Positions 9,219 to 18,545 of a stretch of 41,920 nucleotides of DNA are shown one piece after another (position 1 is the first letter of the stretch; each line of letters begins with the position of its first letter). Both the position numbers and the translations under genes were made by a program. The notes under the pieces were generated by a model. It saw only the letters and a program-made list of their open reading frames with translations. It made no database searches and had not been told where the DNA came from. The stretch covers positions 1 to 41,920 of the forward strand of contig JAEORX010000008.1 in NCBI GenBank assembly GCA_016840685.1. The letters are read 5' to 3'. This DNA comes from Candidatus Thorarchaeota archaeon. GTDB taxonomy: Archaea; Asgardarchaeota; Thorarchaeia; Thorarchaeales; Thorarchaeaceae.

Positions 9219-9482
9219 ATGATGGACCCAAATGAAATAATCATCAGTCCTGTTGTCACAGAGTCCAGTCTTGAAGCTGTGGAGAAGGACAACAAGCTCA
9301 TCTTCTACGTCGTTCGAACCGCAAACAAGAACACAATCAAGTGGGCAGTTGAAACACTCTACGAAGTTGTGGTCGAGAAAGTCAACACACTCATAATGCC
9401 TAATGGAAGGAAGAAGGCACTAGTGAGACTGGCACCCGAGTATAGTGCCGCAGAGGTTGCAACCAACCTCGGGATATTCTAA
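9219..9482 (+). CDS. rpl23: 50S ribosomal protein L23 (uL23)
   Basis: IISPVVTESSLEAVEKDNKLIFYV and NTIKWAVETLYEVVVEKVNTLIMP. Confidence 0.95.
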   Translation: MMDPNEIIISPVVTESSLEAVEKDNKLIFYVVRTANKNTIKWAVETLYEVVVEKVNTLIMPNGRKKALVRLAPEYSAAEVATNLGIF

Positions 9483-9494
9483 GGGGGCTTGAAG

Positions 9495-10217
9495 ATGGGT
9501 AAACGAGTTCTTGTACAGAGAAAAGGTCGCGGGACTACTCAGTGGAAGTCTCCACGTCACAAGAAGATTGCACCAGCAAGACATCCAAAATGGGCCCCAA
9601 ACAAGACCTACATAGGCACCATTGTGAACCTTCATCATGAATCAGGCAGGGGTGCCCCTCTTGCAGAGATCAAGTATGAAGGCGAAACCAAGATTCACTT
9701 TATGGTCGCGCCTGAGGGTGCTCAGGTTGGCCAGATAGTCGAATGTGGTGAGGAAGCTCCATTGGCAAATGGAAATACATTGATACTTGAACACATCCCT
9801 GAAGGTACTCCTGTGTATAACATAGAAGGAAGTCCTGGGGATGGTGGTAAGTACGTGAAGTCATCAGGACTTGCTGCCACAATAGTGTCGATTGACAAGA
9901 CCAAGGCTATGGTCCGATTGCCTTCTGGTATTCAAAAAGTGTTCAGCCCAAGATGTCGAGCAACTATTGGTATAGTCGCAGGTGGTGGCCGTCAAGAGAA
10001 ACCATTCCTGAAGGCTGGTACAGTCTGGCATCACACCCGTGGAAAAGCCCGAAAGTGGCCGGTAGTTCGAGGTGCGGCAATGAATGCGGCATCACACCCA
10101 CACGGTGGTGGTTCTCATCAGTCTCCTGGAAGACCATCCACTGTCAGTAGAAACGCACCACCTGGTCGCAAGGTTGGTAACATTGCAGCCAGACGAACTG
10201 GAAGGAAGACAAAGTAA
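9495..10217 (+). CDS. rpl2: 50S ribosomal protein L2 (uL2)
   Basis: GKRVLVQRKGRGTTQW, HPHGGGSHQSPGRPSTVSRNAPPGRKVGNIAARRTG; ATG at 9495 preferred over TTG at 9489. Confidence 0.97.
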   Translation: MGKRVLVQRKGRGTTQWKSPRHKKIAPARHPKWAPNKTYIGTIVNLHHESGRGAPLAEIKYEGETKIHFMVAPEGAQVGQIVECGEEAPLANGNTLILEHIPEGTPVYNIEGSPGDGGKYVKSSGLAATIVSIDKTKAMVRLPSGIQKVFSPRCRATIGIVAGGGRQEKPFLKAGTVWHHTRGKARKWPVVRGAAMNAASHPHGGGSHQSPGRPSTVSRNAPPGRKVGNIAARRTGRKTK

Positions 10218-10229
10218 GATATTGATCGA

Positions 10230-10266
10230 GATGAGAGGTGATCCTCTCTCTCATCCTCTTCTTTTT
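10230..10266 (+). terminator. Hairpin plus T-rich tract after rpl2
   Basis: GAGAGG(10233-10238)-TGAT-CCTCTC(10243-10248), or the longer GATGAGAG/CTCTCATC alternative, followed by cctcttcttttt. Confidence 0.6.
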
Positions 10267-10344
10267 GCACTTGAATAACACACGTATCAGAGTATTACAA
10301 GAACCCATATCCCCCTAAGTTCCCAGTATCTGAGAGGACTAGAC

Positions 10345-10530
10345 ATGCGTCTCATAGCTGTTCATTTGCCAGAGAAGATTGTTGAAGATATTCAACGTCT
10401 TGTTGAGAATGGTCTCTATCCAAACAGGTCAGAAGCAATCCGTAATGCTATTCGTGATTTATTGAAACGAGAGTTATGGGACGGAACCATTCACACACGT
10501 GGAAAACTGAGTGAGGTAGTGGGACAATGA
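10345..10530 (+). CDS. ribbon-helix-helix (CopG/Arc-type) regulator, CdrS-like by context
   Basis: 61 aa; MRLIAVHLPEKIVEDIQRLVENGLYPNRSEAIRNAIRDLLK is a canonical RHH. Overlaps the next gene by ATGA. Confidence 0.85.
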   Translation: MRLIAVHLPEKIVEDIQRLVENGLYPNRSEAIRNAIRDLLKRELWDGTIHTRGKLSEVVGQ

Positions 10531-11783
10531 AGTCGTTGATTGATTCTGCACGTGAGCACAGCCGTGGCGAACGTGGTATGTCTTCGGTTCGCGATATGGG
10601 CCAAGCTCGCATTGTGGTAGTGGGTTGCGGTGGCGCTGGAAATAACACTGTGAAACGACTCATGACTATTGGTATACAAGGTGCCGAATGCATAGCAATA
10701 AACACAGATCGGCAACACCTAGCAGTCACAACTGCCCATAGAAAACTCCTGATTGGCGAACGAATAACCCGAGGACTTGGGGCTGGTGGTTATCCGCATG
10801 TTGGAAGAGCCGCCGCAGAAGAGTCGACTGGGCAACTTACCGAACTTCTTCGAGATGCTGATTTGGTCTTCATTGCTGCAGGTATGGGTGGTGGTACTGG
10901 CACCGGGAGTGCACCAGTTGTGGCTGAGATTGCAAAGAACAGTGATGCAATCGTAGTTGGAGTCATCACGATGCCTTTCAATCTCGAAAGAACCCGAATC
11001 GACAAGGCAAAAGCTGGCCTTGCCCGTTTGCAGGAAAATGTGGATACTGCAGTTGTGATTGATAATCAAAAGCTCATGGAGCTAGTCCCTGATTTGCCCC
11101 TGGAGGAAGCCTTCGGAGTTGCAGACGAGGTTCTCGCAAACATGGTGAAAGGCATCACTGAAACAATTACAATGCCCAGTCTAATCAATCTGGACTATGC
11201 TGATGTCCGCTCAATCATCTGTAATGGTGGTGTGGCTCTTGTGGGTCTCGGAGAAGCCACCGGTTCTGACCGTGCAAATGACGCCATCAAAAACGCTCTA
11301 AACAGTCCTCTTCTGGAAGTTGAATGGAGTGGTGCAACAGGAGCGTTGATTCACATCACTGGAGGCCCAGACATGAGCTTGGCAGAAGCCAACAAGGTCG
11401 GGGAACTTGTGTCTGAGAAGATGAGTTCTGATGCCAATGTTATCTGGGGTGCTCGTGTTGACCCACGGCTTGGTGGTATTCTTCGTGTGATGCTCATTCT
11501 CACGGGAGTAAAGAGTCCTCAGCTGTTGGCTCGATCCAAAGAAGAAGACACACTTTCTTCAACAACAAGGCGTCTTGCAGAATATGGAGTAATTAGTTCT
11601 CAGACGACATTTGGTTCTAAAGATGCAAGAGCAAGAGCCTCTGGGAAGTTACCGGATTCACCAGAGAGATCTTGGGAGGATCGTCTAAAACCATTGGAGA
11701 GAACGCTCACAAGAAAGCCACCAAAGGAGAAAGAACCACAGAAACGAGAGATTGAAGAGCTGGGTCTCCGCAGACTTCTCTAG
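10527..11783 (+). CDS. ftsZ: cell division protein FtsZ
   Basis: GCGGAGNNTVKRL, AINTD, GMGGGTGTGSAPVVAEIAK tubulin signature and NLDYADVRSI. Confidence 0.96.
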   Translation: MKSLIDSAREHSRGERGMSSVRDMGQARIVVVGCGGAGNNTVKRLMTIGIQGAECIAINTDRQHLAVTTAHRKLLIGERITRGLGAGGYPHVGRAAAEESTGQLTELLRDADLVFIAAGMGGGTGTGSAPVVAEIAKNSDAIVVGVITMPFNLERTRIDKAKAGLARLQENVDTAVVIDNQKLMELVPDLPLEEAFGVADEVLANMVKGITETITMPSLINLDYADVRSIICNGGVALVGLGEATGSDRANDAIKNALNSPLLEVEWSGATGALIHITGGPDMSLAEANKVGELVSEKMSSDANVIWGARVDPRLGGILRVMLILTGVKSPQLLARSKEEDTLSSTTRRLAEYGVISSQTTFGSKDARARASGKLPDSPERSWEDRLKPLERTLTRKPPKEKEPQKREIEELGLRRLL

Positions 11784-11880
11784 TCCAGAACTATCAGTAG
11801 TCGCAGCGTGAGATATGGTCCTGCCTAGTCTTGACTCAGAGATGTACCTTAATCATATGCTCATATGGTCACAGTGATTT

Positions 11881-12312
11881 CTATGCTAGACCGTGTTCCT
11901 TCAACCAGTCATCTGCAATTACTGCGACTCGCTCGTAAAGGGGACCACTCCCTTCGATACCGTCTTTCGAGATACGAATCTTGTTCATGACGAGAATTAT
12001 TCCTGTGTCAGGATAGAACTGCACACCACCTGGTGGGAATGTCTTCTCTAACTCCTTCGCAAGTCCCTCAAGACTAATCTCTCTCTCTGCTACTGAGAAT
12101 GATACTATACTACTTCCGTAGATGAAGATCTTCGGGATGTTAGTTTCACCATCAGCCACAACATCGGAGAGTACAATGCTCAGAGTGTTCTGGTCAATAC
12201 CCTTTAAGGTACCTGCATATGTCTTGCCTGTGTTAATCACTACTTCAACTGTTGCACCAACAACTGCGGCAAGCTCGCGGTTGAAGGCTCTCATTGCTGC
12301 GACTTCGGACAT
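11881..12312 (-). CDS. Sm-like (Lsm/SmAP) archaeal protein with C-terminal extension (SmAP3-like)
   Basis: N-terminal Sm fold (VGATVEVVINTGKTYAGTLKGIDQNTLSIVL ... PKIFIYGSSIVSF) followed by an additional ~65 aa domain. Confidence 0.82.
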   Translation of the reverse strand: MSEVAAMRAFNRELAAVVGATVEVVINTGKTYAGTLKGIDQNTLSIVLSDVVADGETNIPKIFIYGSSIVSFSVAEREISLEGLAKELEKTFPPGGVQFYPDTGIILVMNKIRISKDGIEGSGPLYERVAVIADDWLKEHGLA

Positions 12313-12451
12313 GTAGTTTCACCACTAAAGTGATTGAAATCAGAGTGCAGGGCGCAGTCATCCAGTTTTAAAATTGATGTTATCACGTTTTTCTCCCCTC
12401 CACTTTTGGAATTTTATCTATCGGTGCTTAAATTATCCCGACAGCCACATC

Positions 12452-13459
12452 ATGGCAGTTCTTAACAGGGTAGAGGCCAAATCCATGGCAACAACACAAG
12501 TTCAAGAAATGGCTGGTTCTGCGCAGTTGGAACCCTTCTCATGGTCATCAGCTAGCCTCCTGAAGATAGGAGGAATCATGCTAGCGATTGCTGCAGTATG
12601 GCGAGTAGTGGATCAGTTTGTACTCGGCCTTGGTGATACTTGGCTGAACATCATGCCGTCAAAGCTGTTTCCATTCTTGATCATCACAGCCTTTTTCTTG
12701 AAATATCGACCAAGGGACATTCAACCCATTTTGGGTCTATCAAGGGAGAACTTTCAAGCCCAGTTAGTGGTTGGCCTGCTGATTGGTATCGCAATCTCCT
12801 TTGGCATTGACTTTGGTGGGACTATTCTATACGGTCTTCTTATTGACACAACATACCCCCTGCAACTCCACATTGTGAACGAGCAGCTTCTCGGATATAT
12901 GCTGGTGTTCTTTCTAACAAACGCTTTTCTCGAAGAAACACTATTTCGAGGTCTCCTAATTAACGCCTTGAAGACTCGTCAAACCACAAACAGAGCAATC
13001 CTCTTCTCTGCCATTATATTCGGAATCTGGCATGCAGGATGGCCACTGGTGAATGAAGCTGCTGGTTCTGATGCACTGAACCAAGTTGCCTCCATGGTCT
13101 TCTTCACAACAATTCTTGGTATATTCCTTGGTATATACTATGAACGGTTTAGCTCTGGTCGATCGCTTACAGGTCCAATAGTAGTTCACACGATGTTCAA
13201 CTATATCAGCGAATGCTTCAAGATTGGTCCCGAACCCGTTATTCAGGGTCCAGACCTTATCTTCCTAAACTCTGGACTCATGACTGCTACACTTCTGATG
13301 TTCTTCTTGATATTCATCCCATTAGGTGTCATCCTTTGGAGGTTCAAAATTGAACAAGTCTCAGCCATATGGTATCGATTGATTGGTAGAGAAAACCACG
13401 GAGAACAATTACACTCTGATGATGAAAATATGGCAGTCAAAACTGATAGTGAGGTTTAG
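12452..13459 (+). CDS. CPBP family intramembrane protease (CAAX protease-like)
   Basis: EETLFRGLLINAL, FGIWHAGWP and HTMFNYISE motifs; multiple TM segments. The upstream M at 12374 is less likely. Confidence 0.85.
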   Translation: MAVLNRVEAKSMATTQVQEMAGSAQLEPFSWSSASLLKIGGIMLAIAAVWRVVDQFVLGLGDTWLNIMPSKLFPFLIITAFFLKYRPRDIQPILGLSRENFQAQLVVGLLIGIAISFGIDFGGTILYGLLIDTTYPLQLHIVNEQLLGYMLVFFLTNAFLEETLFRGLLINALKTRQTTNRAILFSAIIFGIWHAGWPLVNEAAGSDALNQVASMVFFTTILGIFLGIYYERFSSGRSLTGPIVVHTMFNYISECFKIGPEPVIQGPDLIFLNSGLMTATLLMFFLIFIPLGVILWRFKIEQVSAIWYRLIGRENHGEQLHSDDENMAVKTDSEV

Positions 13460-13462
13460 AAA

Positions 13463-14149
13463 ATGCAAATTGGTACAGACTTAGTATTGTTGTCGAGTAT
13501 GACAACAGTAGTCATCGCCCTCTTTCTTACAACCTACCTGAGCCGAAAGTGGTTGTCTCAGGAGGTCCGACTCATCACTGACCTTCCCTTGGTATTTGCA
13601 ATCGCGTTTGTGGGCCAAGCCTTCAACATCATGATAGTCACACTACAACACACTGGGTTATTGCCACCCACAATGCTATTCTTCCGAATCCGGACTGTGG
13701 GAATTGGCGGGTCAATCATTCCAATCTTCGGTGCCATTCTTCAAATCTGGGCGCCCTCCATCCAGAGATACCACAACCGGATGGTCTACGCCCTTGCGCT
13801 TTATTGGTTGGTGATAGACTTCTTCGTGGCAACTGAAACATTGATCATGACCCTGCTGATTCCAGTGTTAATCATACTTGGAACTATGATGATGTTTACC
13901 TTCATCATAACCTGGAGGACTGGTCGACTCAAGGAAGTAAGAAGTGAACTCATGATTATATCAGTCCTATTTGGCATGGCAAGTCAGATTCTCAGAGTTC
14001 CACTCCTCACGACAACTCTGTTCTATCTCCCAGATGTCCTCTTGACTATCTCAATGGTCCTGACGGCAATTGCGTTTGCCAATCCGTGGTATCACAGAGG
14101 GGTAAAAACCCGACCGGAGGAACCTCGCCATATCGTCACAGTGCCTTGA
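13463..14149 (+). CDS. multi-TM membrane protein, unknown function
   Basis: 228 aa, strongly hydrophobic, starts 3 nt after the CPBP stop. Confidence 0.6.
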   Translation: MQIGTDLVLLSSMTTVVIALFLTTYLSRKWLSQEVRLITDLPLVFAIAFVGQAFNIMIVTLQHTGLLPPTMLFFRIRTVGIGGSIIPIFGAILQIWAPSIQRYHNRMVYALALYWLVIDFFVATETLIMTLLIPVLIILGTMMMFTFIITWRTGRLKEVRSELMIISVLFGMASQILRVPLLTTTLFYLPDVLLTISMVLTAIAFANPWYHRGVKTRPEEPRHIVTVP

Positions 14150-14158
14150 TAGTGGACA

Positions 14159-14212
14159 ACAGCAATACAGCACAGACCAGGACTCCCGAGCCTTGCTGTA
14201 ATCCCTTTTTTA
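14159..14212 (+). terminator. Hairpin plus T6 tract downstream of membrane gene
   Basis: ACAGCAA(14159-14165)/TTGCTGT(14193-14199) (alternative TACAGCA/TGCTGTA), followed by cccttttttatt. Confidence 0.55.
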
Positions 14213-14318
14213 TTGTCGCTCTATTGATGTAGAGTTCTCAACCCTGGATGATTATGATGATGCCCTAGAGAATGTGTTATTAGTCTCCCGTTCTGCAGCT
14301 TGAGCTGGTGCAGGTCTG

Positions 14319-15146
14319 ATGGTCTCTCAAAAACACTTTGCGCGACAGTATCTAAGAGAGGAAACTTTGGCAACCCCGTTCTGTCCTGGATGTGGAGCAG
14401 GACAAGTATCTAATGCGTTCCTAAAGGCTGCCAAAGACTTGGGTCATGAAACCCTTGAGGGATTTGCCTTCGTGTCTGGTATTGGATGCAGTGCATGGAT
14501 TCCTTCTCCACACTATCAGGCTGATACATTACACACCACTCATGGTCGCGCTATCGCATTCGCGACAGGACTGAAACTTGCTCGCCCTGAGTTGAAGGTG
14601 GTGGTGATAAGTGGTGACGGTGATCTTGCAGCAATCGGTGGGAACCATCTGATACACGCAGCCCGACGGAACATGGACATGACAGTCATCTGCGTGAACA
14701 ACTACATCTATGGAATGACCGGAGGCCAAGTTGGGCCCACAACATTCACCGGAGACCGAACCACTACAACACCACATGGAAATCCGGAGCGTCCATTTGA
14801 TCTTGCACGCCTTGTCGCAGCTGCAGGTGCAAACTATGTTGCGCGATGGACCACAGCTCATCCTATCCAAGCCTCAAGGGCTATGAGAACCGCTCTTGAG
14901 AGAGAAGGATTCTCCTTTGTTGAGATGATCTCTCAATGTCCCACTGCATATGGCAGGAGAACACATGCAGGAGATCCGCCAGAGATGTTACAGTGGTTCA
15001 AGAAACTACCCGTCCGAAAGAAGGGAGAGCCTATCGACCAACGAATTCCCACGAAGGATGGAATGGACCTTGGTGTCTTTGCTGACAGACATGAACTTCC
15101 ATTTACAGATGTACTTCGCTCAATCTACAGCAATCTAGGAGAGTAA
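14319..15146 (+). CDS. korB: 2-oxoacid:ferredoxin oxidoreductase, beta subunit (KorB-like, TPP-binding)
   Basis: TPFCPGCGAGQVSNAF, GIGCSAWIP, SGDGDLAAIGGNHLIHAARRNMDMTVICVNNYIYGMTGGQVGPTT. Confidence 0.93.
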   Translation: MVSQKHFARQYLREETLATPFCPGCGAGQVSNAFLKAAKDLGHETLEGFAFVSGIGCSAWIPSPHYQADTLHTTHGRAIAFATGLKLARPELKVVVISGDGDLAAIGGNHLIHAARRNMDMTVICVNNYIYGMTGGQVGPTTFTGDRTTTTPHGNPERPFDLARLVAAAGANYVARWTTAHPIQASRAMRTALEREGFSFVEMISQCPTAYGRRTHAGDPPEMLQWFKKLPVRKKGEPIDQRIPTKDGMDLGVFADRHELPFTDVLRSIYSNLGE

Positions 15147-15152
15147 TAACTC

Positions 15153-15677
15153 ATGAAGACAGAGATACGGATCGCTGGCACTGGCGGAATGGGTGTAGTC
15201 CTTGCTGGTGTAATCCTTGGTCATGCTGCTGTGGTCTATGGGGGTTTCGAGGCTGTACAAAGCCAGAGCTATGGTTCAGAAGCCAGAGGAACTTCAGCAA
15301 AGAGTGAAGTGATTGTAAGCGACCAACCAATCAATTATCCAAAGGTCCGGGAGTCTGATTATCTCATTGCGATGTCACAGAAGGCGCTTGAGATGTATAT
15401 TTCTAGTGCGAAAAAAGGCAGTGTGATTATTGTAGATCCTGATTTGGTGGATACCAAGGATATCAAGGGTTATGATATAGTGGAGATTCCAGCGATGAAG
15501 ACTGCTGATGAGATTGGTCTACGACTTGTTTCCAACATGGTGATGCTGGGAGCCCTTGTGAAGAAGTCGGGTCTGTTCCCCCTCGAAACCCTTGAGAAGG
15601 CAATTGCTGACTTGATCAGTACAAAAGCCCTGGAAACAGACATCAAGGCAATTCGGGCTGGGGCAGAACTCGTCTAA
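15153..15677 (+). CDS. korC: 2-oxoacid:ferredoxin oxidoreductase, gamma subunit (KorC-like)
   Basis: IRIAGTGGMGVVLAGVILG and QSQSYGSEARGTSAKSEVIVSDQPINYPKV. Confidence 0.93.
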   Translation: MKTEIRIAGTGGMGVVLAGVILGHAAVVYGGFEAVQSQSYGSEARGTSAKSEVIVSDQPINYPKVRESDYLIAMSQKALEMYISSAKKGSVIIVDPDLVDTKDIKGYDIVEIPAMKTADEIGLRLVSNMVMLGALVKKSGLFPLETLEKAIADLISTKALETDIKAIRAGAELV

Positions 15678-15952
15678 CCTCCATGTATCAATGGTAGGAT
15701 AACGATAACATCACCTTCACTCAGCAATGTACTCAGTCCTCCGCTGAGGCCGATGTCTGTTTCATTACACAGAATCAGAGCATCTCGGTCAAGAGCCTCC
15801 GGGCTATTCCACACTTCTCTGACCAATTCCTCTCTCTCAATTACCTTGTTTAACACGTCTGAGAGATGCGCATTCTTCTCTACATCTACCTCGACTGTTC
15901 CCTTTTGGAACTTCTTAGAAAGTGGTCCTCTGAACTGAAGTGTGACCTTCAT
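15674..15952 (-). CDS. MoaD/ThiS-family ubiquitin-like beta-grasp protein
   Basis: MKVTLQFRGPLSKKF...DVIVILPLIHGG; C-terminal Gly-Gly. M at 15952 is preferred over the track start. Confidence 0.8.
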   Translation of the reverse strand: MKVTLQFRGPLSKKFQKGTVEVDVEKNAHLSDVLNKVIEREELVREVWNSPEALDRDALILCNETDIGLSGGLSTLLSEGDVIVILPLIHGG

Positions 15953-16051
15953 GATGCACCGCCACTCGCTATGGGTGAGTGAACGCTTGATAAAGTGCAT
16001 GTTTCATGCTCAAGTATGAAGCTCTATATGGGATGATTGTTAATCGCGGTT

Positions 16052-17569
16052 ATGGCTGTGGAAGGCGAGCAGGAAGATTCTGTGGTTGTGTCAAGCAGGT
16101 ATGCCAGAATCTTTGGCATTGCAGAACCGACAGAGCATGTAGTCCGCTTTATCAAGATAATATCAGTGCTTCTTCCAGCCTTTGCAGCAAGCTTTCAGAT
16201 AAGCACAACATTCTGGATGATCTACATTGCCGAGTCCCTAGGCAACGGTGATTACATTGCAGGTCTCACCTTTGTTGGATTTCTAGTTGTCATCCAGATG
16301 GCAATCCAGACAGTACTCGATTATCCCACAGGTGCCCTTGGAGACTGGATTGGGCAACGATATGTTATATCCTCCGCTCTTCTCTGTTATGCAGCAGCCT
16401 TTGGACTCTCATCATTAATTGTAAAGAACACTCCCGCTCCACTCTGGATCTACATCGCTATCTATGCGCTCTTTGGACTTGGGTCATCTCAGGAGAGCGG
16501 AGCGTTTGGCGCATGGTTTGACAATAACTATCGCGTTGCAATGCCACATGACAAGGACCGCAAACAATATGGAGTCTTTCAGGGACGACTTGGAATGGTA
16601 TGGCAGGTTTCAGGGACCTTGGTTCTACTTCCTGGGTCTTGGCTTGCCTATTTATACGGAGAAACGTGGGTCTTCAGCCTACAGGCTGTATTTTCCGTTT
16701 TCCTGTCCATGGCTGTGTTTAGACTTGTCAGAGACCTCCCAGGAGTTAGGGATGAACGAGAAGAACGACCTGCACTTGGAGAGTACATGTCTCTTCTCAA
16801 GGATGGTTTTCGCTTTCTCTGGTCCAGTAGATTTGTCACACTCATTATGCTCGGAGGCGTTGTGATGTGGAGTATTGGTCCAGTTTGGTGGAATCTAATT
16901 TTGTTCCCGCTATACTTCAGTTTCCTTGTGACTCAGGTTGCAGTGTCTGCCTTCCGGACGCTAGTTTTTCTTCCACAAGCTGTTGCGAATGAGCGAAGTG
17001 GTGTGCTGGCAAAGCGATTTGAGCCACAGAAATGGATTCCCCGTTTCAGGCTGCTTCAGTTCACAGGCTTTATCTTTTACTTGATACTTGCAACCATAGT
17101 CTATGTCTTTCCGGGTATACCTCCAGGGACAGACCCAGCAACGATTGAGTTCCATACAATACTGATTCCCTTCACAAACCTCCCATTGATTGAGGTTCCT
17201 GTTCAGACGGTTATTCCTGTAGTTCTCCTCTTCCTACTCTTTGTAAGCCTAAACATGTTTGGTGCGATTGCAGACATTTTGACTCAGAGGGTGATGTTAG
17301 ACGTCATTCCCAACCGCATTCGTAACTCAATGTATTCCCTCCAACCCACCCTTATGATGCTTGTTTCAATGCCACTCATAGCCTTCTTTGGATGGTTCAT
17401 TCCATTCACAGGAGGATTTCTGTTGACATTCATCATTTGTGCATTCATCTCTCTACTTGCAGTCGTGATGATTTGGGCTGCCTTCAAGAACCCAATACCA
17501 AAGGCTGAGGAGTTGATACCTGCAACAAGAAAAGAACAGAAAGAGGTCCAAGAACTGGAAGTCACATAG
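16052..17569 (+). CDS. MFS-type membrane transporter
   Basis: About 12 predicted TM segments; DYPTGALGDWIGQRYVISSALL loop typical of MFS. Confidence 0.8.
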   Translation: MAVEGEQEDSVVVSSRYARIFGIAEPTEHVVRFIKIISVLLPAFAASFQISTTFWMIYIAESLGNGDYIAGLTFVGFLVVIQMAIQTVLDYPTGALGDWIGQRYVISSALLCYAAAFGLSSLIVKNTPAPLWIYIAIYALFGLGSSQESGAFGAWFDNNYRVAMPHDKDRKQYGVFQGRLGMVWQVSGTLVLLPGSWLAYLYGETWVFSLQAVFSVFLSMAVFRLVRDLPGVRDEREERPALGEYMSLLKDGFRFLWSSRFVTLIMLGGVVMWSIGPVWWNLILFPLYFSFLVTQVAVSAFRTLVFLPQAVANERSGVLAKRFEPQKWIPRFRLLQFTGFIFYLILATIVYVFPGIPPGTDPATIEFHTILIPFTNLPLIEVPVQTVIPVVLLFLLFVSLNMFGAIADILTQRVMLDVIPNRIRNSMYSLQPTLMMLVSMPLIAFFGWFIPFTGGFLLTFIICAFISLLAVVMIWAAFKNPIPKAEELIPATRKEQKEVQELEVT

Positions 17570-17574
17570 GACCT

Positions 17575-18534
17575 CTATTTAGCGCTCTCTATTGACTGCC
17601 TCAGGATGTCTGCATTGAGACTACCTGCATGGTAGACCTTTCCACTCTCAATGTGATTGAACGTAATCTCAGCTGGACTGAAGAGATGCGGATCAACCTT
17701 ATAGAAGTCGAACTCGACACTCTTAAACAGGTCATAGAATGGCTGTCCATACTGCTTCGAGGAGGACGAGGGAACCTTCTCAATGACCTCCTTCAAGTCC
17801 TTATCATCAGACTTGACAAAATAGAACGTTCGACCCCCATACAGGATACAATCATTTGTTATACCCATTGCTTTAGCATCTTTCTTGGCCACAGGTGCTA
17901 CAGGTGCCACCCCATAGCCTGACCTTACTCGATCAAGGTCAAATCCCAGCTCATGCAACTTGTGCATTCCTACTTCAACAACTCTTGCAGAAACCTGCAC
18001 CGAGCCAACTATACAAGCAGTAGGCGCCAGAATGCAATAAAGATCCGATGGTGATATGTTACACTTGTCTGCTATATACTGTGTGACATCATCAGAAGGC
18101 ACTTCTCTTGTTTCAAGCAGTATCACACCAACCTTTGCATCATCTTCGTAATCAAGTTCTTCATAGAGCTTCTTCTCAACACGAGCCAGTGCTCTTGCCG
18201 GACCAGACCCCATCGCGAAGTACTTGTCAACATTGATGGTCCATCCTGCATACTGTGAGGCCATACAAGCTATCTTCGGATGGTCCGAACTCACGACGAC
18301 AGCTGGAAGGTCCATGTCACCGATGTGCATTTTGGTGAGTCTGACGACTCCCAAGCCTCCAAGACAGACTTCACCAACCAGTCTTCCAAGCTCATCTCCT
18401 CCTGCCACATCGATACCAGCATCAATTATGGTTGTACCATTTGCTAATTCGCTAACAGTACAGTTCAGATCGTCCCTTTGATTCATTATATCCTTTACAA
18501 TCTCTAGTGCACCTTCATTCACACTAAGTTTCAT
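17575..18534 (-). CDS. mch: methenyltetrahydromethanopterin cyclohydrolase
   Basis: NGTTIIDAGIDVAGGDELGRLVGEVCLGGLG, ASQYAGWTI, GSGPARALA, YGVAPVAPVAKKDAKAMGITNDCILYGG. Confidence 0.96.
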   Translation of the reverse strand: MKLSVNEGALEIVKDIMNQRDDLNCTVSELANGTTIIDAGIDVAGGDELGRLVGEVCLGGLGVVRLTKMHIGDMDLPAVVVSSDHPKIACMASQYAGWTINVDKYFAMGSGPARALARVEKKLYEELDYEDDAKVGVILLETREVPSDDVTQYIADKCNISPSDLYCILAPTACIVGSVQVSARVVEVGMHKLHELGFDLDRVRSGYGVAPVAPVAKKDAKAMGITNDCILYGGRTFYFVKSDDKDLKEVIEKVPSSSSKQYGQPFYDLFKSVEFDFYKVDPHLFSPAEITFNHIESGKVYHAGSLNADILRQSIESAK

Positions 18535-18545
18535 TTTGATTCACC

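Noticed and set aside
14250-14320. Possible C/D-box sRNA (ATGATGA ... CTGA) before korB
   Set aside because: Spacing too long and no D'/C' pair; likely chance.
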